Assembly: GCF_000758685.1 (NCBI RefSeq)
Contig: NZ_CP009286.1
Span: forward strand, 5,561,001-5,625,000
Length of the DNA stretch: 64,000 nt
Reading direction: 5' to 3'
Origin: Paenibacillus stellifer
Lineage (GTDB): Bacteria > Bacillota > Bacilli > Paenibacillales > Paenibacillaceae
The notes under the pieces are model-generated. The model saw only the letters and a list, made by a program, of their open reading frames with translations. It was not told where the DNA came from and made no database searches. The position numbers were made by a program, and so were the translations under genes. Shown piece by piece: positions 52,468 through 60,712 of the stretch. Positions within the stretch are counted from its first letter, which is position 1. Each line of letters begins with the position of its first letter.

Positions 52468-54491
52468 CCGATCGCCTCCAATTGCGCCATCGCCAGCTCA
52501 TAATAGGCTCCCCTGCGTTCCAGGAGCTCGCGGTGGGTGCCGACCTCGGCGACCCGTCCCTGCTTCATGACAATGATTTGGTCCATATCCGCCATCCAGT
52601 GCAGGCGGTGTGTAGCCAGGAAGACCAGCTTGCCTTCGAACAGCGGCAGCATCGTCCCTTTCAGCTCATACTCGGTTTCGATATCGAGGTGGGCCGTCGG
52701 TTCATCGAGCAGCATGATCGGCCGGTCGCTGAGCAGCGCCCGGGAGAGCGCCACACGCTGCTCCTGCCCGCCGCTGAGTCTGCGTCCGCCGCCGCCGATG
52801 GGTTCGTTAAGGCCGCCAGGCAAGCTGGCGGCAAGAGGCGCCAGGCCCGCCGCCGCAACGGCCCCTTCGACAGCTTCCATCGAAGCCTCCGGATGGTAGA
52901 ACCGGACATTATCGGCAAGCGTACCGCTGAAAATATACGGCCGCTGCGGAATGTACGAGGTCTGGCGACGCCAGGCGTCATCTGTCAATCCGCTAACCTC
53001 CTGGCCGTTGATCGCAATCGCACCTCCCCCTGGATGCAGGAAGCCGGCCAGAATATCGATCAGCGTCGATTTACCAGCGCCGCTCTCGCCGATGATGCCA
53101 ATTTTGCCGGTTCCGGCAAACTGCAGATGGACATCGGTCAGCGAAGCCGGGCCGTCCGCCTCATGGCACAGCCCGATACCGCGAAGCGACAGGGTGCTGC
53201 CATTGTTCCACGTGAAAACCTCAGCCTTGGGCGGAGCAAACGGAGTGTCCGAGACGGACGGGGCAATTGTCTGACCGTCTCGGCTCTTTCCGTCTCCTAT
53301 GGACGGTTCACTCTCCTCTATCGCTCCGGAGAATTCCGTCCGATCGCCTTGCTTCGCTTGTTCATGTTCAGCCGGAGCTGCATGTTCAGTCAGCGCTGCA
53401 TGTTCGGCTGGCGTTGCATGTTCAGCCGGCACCGCTTGTTCAGCCAGCAGCGCTTGTCCGGCCGTTACTGTCTGTCCAGAAGCAGTCGCTGCCCCGGCTG
53501 TCCCTGCCTGAACCGGGGCGGTCTTCTCCCCGATCAACGTAACCTGTTCCTCAACTTTATCAATAATACTCTTCATCTTCTCTCCCGCCTCCTTGCCGTC
53601 CAGCGTGGCGTGGAAGTCCGCGCCTACGAGCCGCACGGGCAAAAAGTACTCCGGGGCGAGAATCAGAATCGTAAGTCCGGTCACAAGCGTCATATCGCCA
53701 TTCACCAGGCGAAGACCGAGGCTGACGGCGACGGAAGCGACCGACAGCATCGTGAAGAAGTCGAGCGCGAACGAAGACAGGAACGCCACCCGCAGCGTCT
53801 TCATCGTCGCCGACCGGTAGCGGTCGCTGACCTCGGCGATGGAGCGCTTGTGGCTCTTGCTCCGTCCGAGGAATTTCAGCGTCTCCAGGCCGCGCAGCGA
53901 ATCGACGAAGTGATTCGACAGCGTCCGGTACGACGCCAGCTGGCGGTCCATATGCTTCTGTGCGGTCGTGCCGATCAGAATCATGAAGACCACGATGATC
54001 GGCATCGTCAAGGTCAGAATGATCCCGCTTGTCTTGTCCTGCAGGAACACATACAGCAGCAGCACCCATGGCGTCACTCCCATTCCAACCATCCGGGGAA
54101 TGATCAGCTCCAGATAGGTGCGGAACTTGGTTACGCCTTCAAGCGCCAGCGTAACCAGCGTTCCCGTTCCCTGATCTCCGGCCATACGCGGTCCGAGCCG
54201 GAACAGCTTCTCCATCATCCTCCGGCGCATGTCGCCGCTAGTCTTCTCCGCGAACCGGTAGGCCAGCCCGCTCATGAGCTGTCCGCACGCATGGCGGACC
54301 AGAAACGCAAGAAGGAACAACAGCGCAGTGCCCCATTGTTCCTTCAGCGGATCGCCCGCGAACAGCGCGGAGATGACTTCCGCGAGCGACTTCGCCAGCA
54401 GAAGGATGGATAAGCTTTGCACCAGGGTCAGGAAGCCTACCGCCAGAAAGACTGGCTTGACTCCTTTATACCCAAGCAAATTTTTATCCAT
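52464..54491 (-). CDS. cydD: CydD, thiol/heme ABC exporter subunit, with a repeat-containing linker
   Basis: 675 residues. The membrane domain ends around 316. The nucleotide-binding domain from about 425 has GESGAGKST, LSGGQEQRVALSRALLSDRP and IMLLDEP. The intervening linker (about 317-425) contains short repeats built on AEHA (AEHATP, AEHAAL, TEHAAP, AEHEQA). Partner of CydC in cytochrome bd maturation. Its first base is the last base of the cydB stop (TAATG), so the four cyd genes are translationally coupled. Confidence 0.95.
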   Translation of the reverse strand: MDKNLLGYKGVKPVFLAVGFLTLVQSLSILLLAKSLAEVISALFAGDPLKEQWGTALLFLLAFLVRHACGQLMSGLAYRFAEKTSGDMRRRMMEKLFRLGPRMAGDQGTGTLVTLALEGVTKFRTYLELIIPRMVGMGVTPWVLLLYVFLQDKTSGIILTLTMPIIVVFMILIGTTAQKHMDRQLASYRTLSNHFVDSLRGLETLKFLGRSKSHKRSIAEVSDRYRSATMKTLRVAFLSSFALDFFTMLSVASVAVSLGLRLVNGDMTLVTGLTILILAPEYFLPVRLVGADFHATLDGKEAGEKMKSIIDKVEEQVTLIGEKTAPVQAGTAGAATASGQTVTAGQALLAEQAVPAEHATPAEHAALTEHAAPAEHEQAKQGDRTEFSGAIEESEPSIGDGKSRDGQTIAPSVSDTPFAPPKAEVFTWNNGSTLSLRGIGLCHEADGPASLTDVHLQFAGTGKIGIIGESGAGKSTLIDILAGFLHPGGGAIAINGQEVSGLTDDAWRRQTSYIPQRPYIFSGTLADNVRFYHPEASMEAVEGAVAAAGLAPLAASLPGGLNEPIGGGGRRLSGGQEQRVALSRALLSDRPIMLLDEPTAHLDIETEYELKGTMLPLFEGKLVFLATHRLHWMADMDQIIVMKQGRVAEVGTHRELLERRGAYYELAMAQLEAIG
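53217..53534 (-). repeat. Low-complexity linker in cydD with imperfect 18-bp repeats
   Basis: Within cydD, 53361-53444 holds about four or five imperfect copies of an 18-base unit built on CATGTTCAGCCGG (plus strand), encoding the AEHAxP repeats. Such repeats can expand or contract by slippage. Confidence 0.75.
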
Positions 54492-55510
54492 TAATATTCC
54501 AGAGTCTCCTTGTCGCTAAGCCGTTTGTGGAAGATGAAGTAGCTCCAGATCTGATAGCCCAGCACGAACGGAAGCAGCGTGAGCGCCACAATCGTCATGA
54601 CCTTGAGCGAGTAATGGCCGGAAGCCGAATTTGTGATTGTCAGGTTGAACGCCTCGCCGAGCGAGCTCACCATAACCCGCGGGAACAGGCCCACGAAGAC
54701 GGAGATTACCGAGAGGCCAAGCACCGCGCCCGTCATGCCGAAGGCCCAGCCGTCGCGCTTCTTCTTGCAGAAGTAACCGGACAGCACGAACGCCACAATG
54801 CCAAGCAAGACAATCGCCCACAGCAGGATTCCGCGAACTTCAAAAATATCGGTCTCGAAGTACGTCATGATGACGAATGCCAGCAGCAGTGCGCCTGTCG
54901 GCAGCAGCAGCACCTGCGCCCGCTTGCGCGCCCGGTCCTGCAGCTCGCCGAAGGTGCGCAGCGCCGTAAAGAGCAGGCCGTGCACATTGCAGAGCAGAAT
55001 AACGGTCAAGCCGGCAAGAACCGTGTAGACATTGACGATATCGCCGAAGAAGGAGGCATGCATCTGCATATCGCCGTCAATCGGCAGCCCTTTGATGAAG
55101 CTCGCGAACACGATGGCCAGCAGGAAAGGCGGCAGGAAGCTGCCGATCAGAATGGACAGGTCCCAGGTTTTTCTCCAGCCCGCCGACTGTGCCTTGCCTC
55201 TGTATTCGAAGGCGACGCCGCGCAGAATCAGGCCGAACAGAGCAAATACGAACGGCACGTAGAAGCCGCTGAACAGCGTCGCGTACCAGTTGGGGAACGC
55301 CGCGAACATTGCGCCCGCCCCGGTGATCAGCCATACTTCGTTGGCATCCCAGAAAGGGCCGATCGAGTTGATCATGACCCGCCGCTGCTTCTCATTGGCC
55401 GGCAGCAGCTGAGACTGCATGCCGACTCCGAAGTCGAAGCCTTCTAGGAAGAAAAATCCGACGAAGAGTACCGCGATCAGCACAAACCATAGTTCATTAA
55501 GTGAGAGCAT
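54491..55510 (-). CDS. cydB: Cytochrome bd ubiquinol oxidase subunit II
   Basis: 339 residues from the ATG at 55510, preceded by AAGGAG. A longer frame to 55570 lies inside cydA and is rejected. Eight or nine helices; NELWFVLIAVLFVGFFFLEGFDFG and PFWDANEVWLITGAGAMFAAFP are the conserved CydB opening. It forms the membrane oxidase with CydA. Five bases separate it from the cydA stop. Confidence 0.96.
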   Translation of the reverse strand: MLSLNELWFVLIAVLFVGFFFLEGFDFGVGMQSQLLPANEKQRRVMINSIGPFWDANEVWLITGAGAMFAAFPNWYATLFSGFYVPFVFALFGLILRGVAFEYRGKAQSAGWRKTWDLSILIGSFLPPFLLAIVFASFIKGLPIDGDMQMHASFFGDIVNVYTVLAGLTVILLCNVHGLLFTALRTFGELQDRARKRAQVLLLPTGALLLAFVIMTYFETDIFEVRGILLWAIVLLGIVAFVLSGYFCKKKRDGWAFGMTGAVLGLSVISVFVGLFPRVMVSSLGEAFNLTITNSASGHYSLKVMTIVALTLLPFVLGYQIWSYFIFHKRLSDKETLEY

Positions 55511-55514
55511 GGTA

Positions 55515-56903
55515 TCACTCCTTCGTATTATAAGGATCTGTCGAATGCTCCGACTCCTCGTCGACGCCATTCGGTCCCTTTTTGATTACCTTGACGAACA
55601 GATAGATCAGCACGATAAGCAGTGCGGCGTATGCGGTATTAAAAGTAATGAGCGAGAACAGCACCTGCCCGGATGTAATATTCGGCGAGACGCTCTTGTC
55701 GGTCGTCAAGAGGCCGAATACGGTCCAAGGCTGACGCCCGAATTCGGTCATCGTCCAGCCTGCGGTGTTGGCGATCGGCGGCAGCAGCAGACCGGTAAGG
55801 CAGATCCGCATAAACTTCGTGTTCGGCTGATCCATTTTTTTGCGCCACATCAAATATATTGCCCACAGCGTAATGAAAATCATGGCCATACCGGCCGCAA
55901 TCATAATCCGGAAGCTCCAGAACGTTGTGCGGACCGGCGGAATATAGTCTCCGGGACCATAAGCTTGCTCATATTCGCTTTGCAGCGTGTTCATCCCTTT
56001 GACCGAACCCGAGAACTTGCTGTAAGACAGGAAGCTGAGGACGTACGGAACCTTGAGCTCATGACTGCTCATTTTGTTCTCTGGGTCAATGCTGGCCACA
56101 ACAGTCCATGGCGCAGGGTCGGCGCTGTCCTCCCAAAGTCCTTCGGACGCGGCCATCTTCATCGGCTGTGTCTTGACCAGATACTGAGCCTGCCAGTGTC
56201 CGGCAAAGGCAACGCCGATGGAGGAGATAACACCAACAATCACTGCAATTTGGAAGGAACGCTTAAAGAAGTCCGTATCCTGCTTCTTCAGCAGCTTGAA
56301 TGCGCTGATGCCGATGATCAGAAACGCACCGGTGGCGAAAGCGCCGAGCACCGTATGCGGGAACTCTACCAGAACCTGGCCGTTCGTGATCAGGGAGAGG
56401 AAATCGTTCATTTCCGCCCGCCCGTTGTTAATCGTATAACCTACCGGATGCTGCATGAAGGAATTCGCAGCCAGAATCCAGAACGCGGACAGCGTTGTGC
56501 CGATGGCTACGAACCAGATGGAGAGCAGGTGGATTTTCTTCGAGACCTTCTCCCAGCCGAAGATCCAGATCCCGATGAACGTCGATTCCAGAAAGAACGC
56601 TAGCAGCGCTTCAATCGCCAGCGGCGCTCCGAAGATATCTCCGACAAATCGGGAATAATCCGACCAGTTCATGCCGAACTGGAATTCCTGAAGAATACCG
56701 GTAACCACGCCAATAGCGAAATTGACCAGGAACAGCTTGCCCCAGAATTTCGCCATCCGTTTGTATACCTCGTCCCCTTTGCGCACATACATGGTCTCCA
56801 TGATCGCGATGATGAATGATAATCCGATCGTGACAGGCACAAAGAAAAAGTGAAAAATCGTTGTCGACGCAAACTGCATGCGCGACAGCATTAGAACGTC
56901 CAT
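55515..56903 (-). CDS. cydA: Cytochrome bd ubiquinol oxidase subunit I
   Basis: 462 residues with nine helices. His18 in TIFHFFFVP and the His of VEFPHTVLG are heme ligands in the family, and GRQPWTVFG marks the quinol side. The quinol-binding Q-loop is short, as in Gram-positive enzymes. High-affinity oxidase for growth at low oxygen. First gene of cydABDC, preceded by two TGTGA-N6-TCACA boxes. Confidence 0.97.
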   Translation of the reverse strand: MDVLMLSRMQFASTTIFHFFFVPVTIGLSFIIAIMETMYVRKGDEVYKRMAKFWGKLFLVNFAIGVVTGILQEFQFGMNWSDYSRFVGDIFGAPLAIEALLAFFLESTFIGIWIFGWEKVSKKIHLLSIWFVAIGTTLSAFWILAANSFMQHPVGYTINNGRAEMNDFLSLITNGQVLVEFPHTVLGAFATGAFLIIGISAFKLLKKQDTDFFKRSFQIAVIVGVISSIGVAFAGHWQAQYLVKTQPMKMAASEGLWEDSADPAPWTVVASIDPENKMSSHELKVPYVLSFLSYSKFSGSVKGMNTLQSEYEQAYGPGDYIPPVRTTFWSFRIMIAAGMAMIFITLWAIYLMWRKKMDQPNTKFMRICLTGLLLPPIANTAGWTMTEFGRQPWTVFGLLTTDKSVSPNITSGQVLFSLITFNTAYAALLIVLIYLFVKVIKKGPNGVDEESEHSTDPYNTKE

Positions 56904-56964
56904 GGTTTCCCTTCCTTCCCCCCGTTTAATTGCTTTTATTCTGTCAAAATTTAAAGCGATAGAT

Positions 56965-56980
56965 TGTGATATATGTCACA
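56965..56980. promoter_or_regulatory. TGTGA-N6-TCACA box 1 upstream of cydA
   Basis: TGTGATATATGTCACA, about 62 bases before cydA. It fits the Rex (redox, NADH-sensing) pattern and the FNR/CRP pattern, which cannot be separated at this resolution. Rex control of cydABCD is established in Bacillus. Confidence 0.7.
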
Positions 56981-57015
56981 CATCAACAGGCTTTTTATCG
57001 GTTAAAATCAATAAA

Positions 57016-57035
57016 TTTGTGACATTGATCACAAA
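57016..57035. promoter_or_regulatory. TGTGA-N6-TCACA box 2 upstream of cydA
   Basis: TTTGTGACATTGATCACAAA, a near-perfect palindrome centred about 53 bp from box 1, i.e. about five helical turns. Its TTGTGA/TCACAA arms fit Rex well. Confidence 0.75.
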
Positions 57036-57051
57036 AGATATAGAAAAAAGC

Positions 57052-57078
57052 AAAAAAAATAAGACGGTTTTCCGTCTT
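57052..57078 (-). terminator. Terminator of the YdjO-like gene
   Basis: AAGACGG-TTTT-CCGTCTT; on the minus strand it is followed by ATTTTTTTT. It separates this gene from the cyd promoter region. Confidence 0.85.
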
Positions 57079-57136
57079 TTGTCTTTTTATCTCTATTGGC
57101 ATTCTATTTCTCTATAGCGAGGAACAAGATGTTCGT

Positions 57137-57367
57137 TTAGGAAATGGAGATTCCTTTTTTCAGCGACTTCAGATCGCCGTTTGAATTGTACAGCTGGGGA
57201 AGCATTTTTGTTCCCTGCTCCATCGGAGCCTGGCATAAAGGGCAGGTCGGCGCAGCTTCAAACGTGAAGTTGTCTCTCATCCATCCGTTGCAATCATCGT
57301 TCGTGCAGGACCATACGGCCGTCATCTCTTCCGGTATCTCTTCCATGGGCTTCTTCCGGTAGTTCAT
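57137..57367 (-). CDS. YdjO-like cold-inducible protein
   Basis: 76 residues from the ATG at 57367 with GGGAGGG upstream. CTNDDCNGWMRDNF and APTCPLCQAPM provide two Cys pairs, probably binding zinc, and GTKMLPQLYN follows. The family (YdjO) accompanies cold-shock genes in Bacillales, and a CspA-family gene lies just upstream here. Function unknown; nucleic-acid binding is possible. Confidence 0.85.
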   Translation of the reverse strand: MNYRKKPMEEIPEEMTAVWSCTNDDCNGWMRDNFTFEAAPTCPLCQAPMEQGTKMLPQLYNSNGDLKSLKKGISIS

Positions 57368-57666
57368 TGCCGTTCCCTCCCTTTCTCTCGCTAAATTGCT
57401 TGGGCAAAAGGTTAGACGCATGCATCTATAGGATCAAAGCGGCACCATACACCCGCTCTCCTATCCGCAGAAAGAAACCGCTCCATCCTGATGGACAGTG
57501 CAGCCAATACATTCTTATATCCAAGGATAAACGCCTGGCGGCGCCTTGCAGACGACGGACGTTTACCGCGAAATAGAAAGCCAAGTATAAGGTGATGTTC
57601 AAGCATTCCTACATTTTTAAAAAAAGGCCGCCCCGACTTTATGACAAGCGGGACGGCTGGGGTGAT
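57368..57666. other. Intergenic region
   Basis: About 300 bases between the cold-shock gene and the YdjO-like gene. Apart from the cold-shock terminator at 57619-57657 no feature is supported; a 64-codon minus-strand frame has no ribosome binding site or family resemblance. Confidence 0.4.
57619..57657 (-). terminator. Terminator of the cold-shock gene
   Basis: GCCGTCCCG and its near complement flank a loop on the minus strand, followed by seven T residues; begins ten bases after the csp stop. Confidence 0.85.
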
Positions 57667-57867
57667 TTACAGTTTTACAACGTTCTCAGCTTGCGGTCCG
57701 CGGTTGCCTTGAACAACGTTGAATTCAACTTGTTGACCTTCGTCCAGCGTTTTGAAGCCTTCGCCGACGATTGCGCTGAAGTGTACGAATACGTCGCTTC
57801 CGCCTTCAACTTCGATGAAGCCAAAGCCTTTTTCTGCGTTGAACCATTTAACTGTACCTGTTTGCAT
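57667..57867 (-). CDS. CspA-family cold-shock protein
   Basis: 66 residues: [20 protein letters not shown] (RNP1) and DVFVHFSAI (RNP2), complete OB fold. It binds single-stranded RNA and prevents secondary structure at low temperature. GGAGG precedes the ATG. The leader of at least 110 bases has a strong hairpin, in line with post-transcriptional control in this family. Confidence 0.97.
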   Translation of the reverse strand: MQTGTVKWFNAEKGFGFIEVEGGSDVFVHFSAIVGEGFKTLDEGQQVEFNVVQGNRGPQAENVVKL

Positions 57868-57932
57868 TGTGTATAGCCTCCAAAAGAGAAATTAACATGT
57901 TATTTTTGTCTTTGAACAAAGAAAAAATTCAC

Positions 57933-57979
57933 ACATTGAAAAAGGCTTTCCGCCAATCCGACAACCCTTTTCAATGTGA
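57933..57979 (-). promoter_or_regulatory. Hairpin in the cold-shock leader
   Basis: CACATTGAAAA (57933-57943) is exactly complementary to TTTTCAATGTG (57969-57979), with extra inner pairing AGG/CC. It lies about 65-110 bases before the csp start on the minus strand. It may act as a temperature-responsive leader, or be a terminator-like barrier. Confidence 0.5.
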
Positions 57980-58154
57980 AAATTCGGGTTCGAGCATAAC
58001 ATATGATTTAGATCATAGTAACACATCACAGCCCTAAAGGCAAGCTGAGTTAAGGCTCAGCACCTCTCGCAACAAGCCGCTCACCCTCATTCATCAAGGG
58101 CTGCGGCCTGTCTTGAAAGGAATGCCTTATCATTATATCCGGGATCTTCCGGAA

Positions 58155-59393
58155 TTATTCCTCCGGTTTCTGCTCCAGCTTCACGGTAATCTCTTTCTCG
58201 ACCCCGTCCCGGTAGAACGTGATGACAAGGGAGTCGCCAACCTTCGTGTCGTCGTACAGGTATTTGCGCAGGCTGATGGTCGAATCGATCGTCTGGCCGT
58301 TGAACTTCGTGATTACGTCGTTCAGCTTGAGTCCCGCTTCCTTCGCCGGGCCTACGACATCGAGAACGACTACCCCTTCGGTTACACTGCTCGGCAGGTT
58401 GAGCGACTTGCGCTGGTTCTCGTCGAGCGGCACGTAAGGGTTGTTCAGATCCATGGAGTATACACCAAGATAGGAACGGACGATCTTACCATTCGCGGCC
58501 AGCTCCTCGGCGATCTTCTCGACATGGTTGGCCGGAATGGCGAATCCGAGGCCTTCAACGCCGGTATCGGAAATCTTCATGGTGTTGATGCCGATAACCC
58601 GGCCGTTCAAATCCACAAGCGCGCCCCCGCTGTTGCCTTCATTGATGGCCGCATCGGTCTGGATGACCTCCTGCTCCCAGTCGTACACACCGTCCTGGTT
58701 CAGCGACACCGGTATCGTCCGGTTCGTGTAGCTGACAATGCCGGAGGTCAACGTGTCGCCCAGACCGAGCGGGTTGCCGATGGCGATGACCGTCTCACCC
58801 AGCTGCAGCTTGGATGAATCGCCCATCTTCGCCACAGTGTTAATGCCGTCCGCATTTACCGTAAGCACGGCCAGATCGCTGACCTTATCCGCTCCGATAA
58901 GGTCGGCTTTGCGGGTCTCCCCGTCCACCATGACGATCTCCAGCTTGCTTGCGCCGGAAATGACATGGTTATTGGTGATAATGTAAGCCTTCCCGTTCGC
59001 TTTCTTATAAATCACGCCCGAGCCGAGCGCCGACTCGTCAAGCTGGCTCTTTGCGGTATCTTCTTTATGGTTGATAATGCTGACGACCGCAGGACGGACA
59101 GCCGCCGCCGCTTGCACAATGCGGTCATAAGGATCGCCGCTGCTCGGCTTGACGTTCTGAATGACAGCGGGCAGGACGGACTTGTCATGGGTCAGCTGTC
59201 CGGTCACGAGGCTGAACAGCAGAACCGCAACAACCGCGCTGATGATTGAGCTGATGGCGGAAATCTGCAGGGTGGACAGATTGCGGCTCTTGCTCCGTGC
59301 CGACCATCCTCGGGGCATCGGCTGCTTGGAGGCCTTCTGCTCTCTCCTTCTGGACACTTTGGTTGAATAGAAATCATCATCAAACAGTCCCAT
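58155..59393 (-). CDS. HtrA/DegP-type membrane serine protease (YyxA/HtrC-like)
   Basis: 412 residues. One membrane helix (about 42-64), a trypsin-like domain with the triad His143 (NNHVISGA), Asp173 (DLAVL) and Ser255 (NEGNSGGAL), then one PDZ domain (about 300-405, VVLDVVGPAKEAGLKLNDVI). It degrades misfolded proteins outside the membrane. Its place after yycJ matches the Bacillales order walRK-yycHIJ-htrA, although a small gene lies on the opposite strand between them. Confidence 0.95.
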   Translation of the reverse strand: MGLFDDDFYSTKVSRRREQKASKQPMPRGWSARSKSRNLSTLQISAISSIISAVVAVLLFSLVTGQLTHDKSVLPAVIQNVKPSSGDPYDRIVQAAAAVRPAVVSIINHKEDTAKSQLDESALGSGVIYKKANGKAYIITNNHVISGASKLEIVMVDGETRKADLIGADKVSDLAVLTVNADGINTVAKMGDSSKLQLGETVIAIGNPLGLGDTLTSGIVSYTNRTIPVSLNQDGVYDWEQEVIQTDAAINEGNSGGALVDLNGRVIGINTMKISDTGVEGLGFAIPANHVEKIAEELAANGKIVRSYLGVYSMDLNNPYVPLDENQRKSLNLPSSVTEGVVVLDVVGPAKEAGLKLNDVITKFNGQTIDSTISLRKYLYDDTKVGDSLVITFYRDGVEKEITVKLEQKPEE

Positions 59394-59692
59394 TCGTCAT
59401 TCTCTCCCCTCTGTAACTCCCGCATCAAGCATGAAGCAGCATTTCCGTGCCCGTTCATCATAATCTCAAGGAATATATGGCAGCAGCCTCGACTATACTA
59501 ATAGAAAATAATAGACGCAAAGTGCGAATATTCATAGCTTGCATGCAGACGGAGAACGCCCCCAGACGCTCTTCCATACAGCATCCGAATCTCTGGGCTC
59601 CGCTTCGCCTTCCTATTGTATCACAGCGGCGGGAAGATGCGGTCTGTTCCGGCAAAAATAAAAATTCCCATATAAAGGTTGTGAAATGAGGC
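59394..59692. other. Intergenic region, divergent promoters
   Basis: About 300 bases between htrA (minus) and the small plus-strand gene at 59693. It should contain both promoters; no hairpin or operator stands out. Confidence 0.4.
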
Positions 59693-59899
59693 ATGGAATC
59701 TTCACTCAACAGTATGGATCTGGTGCAGTTTATCGGCAAGCTCGGCGATCTCAAGGACGAGCACTACCATCTCACGCTTACTCTAAGCGCGCTGATCGAG
59801 CTCATGATCGAGAAAGAACTCATTACCCGCCGTGAGCTTGAGGGCAAGATGTCCGAGCTGGACCAGCTTATGATTCGCTCACCGTATCCCATGGCGTAG
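59693..59899 (+). CDS. Small conserved-type hypothetical protein beside yycJ
   Basis: 68 residues, helical: DLVQFIGKLGDLKDEHYHLT, then LSALIELMIEKELITRRELE, ending MIRSPYPMA. GAGG precedes the ATG. Its 3' end overlaps the yycJ 3' end by 32 bases, tail to tail. The C-terminal half resembles the short IEKGIIT-x-EL segment of small Bacillales proteins of unknown function. Confidence 0.65.
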   Translation: MESSLNSMDLVQFIGKLGDLKDEHYHLTLTLSALIELMIEKELITRRELEGKMSELDQLMIRSPYPMA

Positions 59900-60674
59900 G
59901 CCGGTCATAGTACGTATCGCACAGTCTGAACTCACTGTCCTTGTAGAAGCAGCCTCGGTCCTCCATTGCCGCGCGCACCGACATTCTCGCGAGATCGATC
60001 ATGTTATGATCGCGGCTTAGATGGGCAAGATAGGTCCGCTTCGTGCGTCCTGTCAAAATCTCGCTGAGCGCAGCGCCGGCCGCGTCATTGGACAAATGGC
60101 CCATATCGCCGAGAATCCGCCGCTTCGTATTCCAGGGATAGCGCCCCATCCGGAGCATTTCTATGTCGTGATTGGCTTCCAGCACGAGAACATCAGCGTC
60201 CGAGATTGCCATCCGCACCTTCTCACTGACATAGCCCAGGTCTGTCGCCACGCTGAGCTTCTCCTTGCCAACATAGAAGTTGTAGCCGACCGGCTCGGCG
60301 GCGTCATGCGAGATGGCGAACGACTCGACCCGCATGTCCCCAAAGTCAAGATGCTCCCCGGTCTCCAGAGTATGCCGGTTATGCTCTTCGATGCTGCCGA
60401 TGCTCTTCTCGATTGCTCCCCATGTGTTCGTATTGGCATAGATCGGCAGATTATATTTGCGCGCCACCGCTCCAAGCCCCTTGATATGGTCGGAGTGCTC
60501 ATGCGTCACGAGGATGCCGGCTAGTTCATCGCCTTTCATCTCGCGCATGGCCATCAGCTCATCAATCCGCTTCGCGCTGAGGCCCGCATCAATCATCAGC
60601 GTCTTGCCGCCGCCCCGTATGACCGTAGCGTTACCGGTGGAGCCGCTGGACAGCACCGTAAATGATATTCCCAT
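59868..60674 (-). CDS. yycJ: MBL-fold metallohydrolase YycJ/WalJ
   Basis: 268 residues from the ATG at 60674 with AGAGGGG upstream. Metallo-beta-lactamase fold with THEHSDHIKG (HxHxDH), then later His and Asp ligands (SHDAAEP, ATDLGYV, LEANHD). A putative 5'-3' DNA exonuclease of the walRK operon, implicated in coordinating replication and wall synthesis. The GNATVI N-terminus is standard. Confidence 0.95.
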   Translation of the reverse strand: MGISFTVLSSGSTGNATVIRGGGKTLMIDAGLSAKRIDELMAMREMKGDELAGILVTHEHSDHIKGLGAVARKYNLPIYANTNTWGAIEKSIGSIEEHNRHTLETGEHLDFGDMRVESFAISHDAAEPVGYNFYVGKEKLSVATDLGYVSEKVRMAISDADVLVLEANHDIEMLRMGRYPWNTKRRILGDMGHLSNDAAGAALSEILTGRTKRTYLAHLSRDHNMIDLARMSVRAAMEDRGCFYKDSEFRLCDTYYDRPTPWDTVSES

Positions 60675-60712
60675 CGTTGTCTTCCCCTCTATATTCATCC
60701 CAGACTATCTGC

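Noticed and set aside
53361..53444. Short repeats in cydD as a CRISPR array
   Set aside because: Units are contiguous, imperfect, in frame and encode AEHA-type repeats; there are no spacers.
52440..54413. 657-codon plus-strand frame opposite cydD
   Set aside because: Arises from the GC-rich, stop-poor antisense of cydD; the translated product is Arg/Gln-rich and has no domain.
57412..57606. 64-codon minus-strand frame between the cold-shock and YdjO-like genes
   Set aside because: Overlaps the 5' region of the YdjO-like gene, has no ribosome binding site and no family resemblance.
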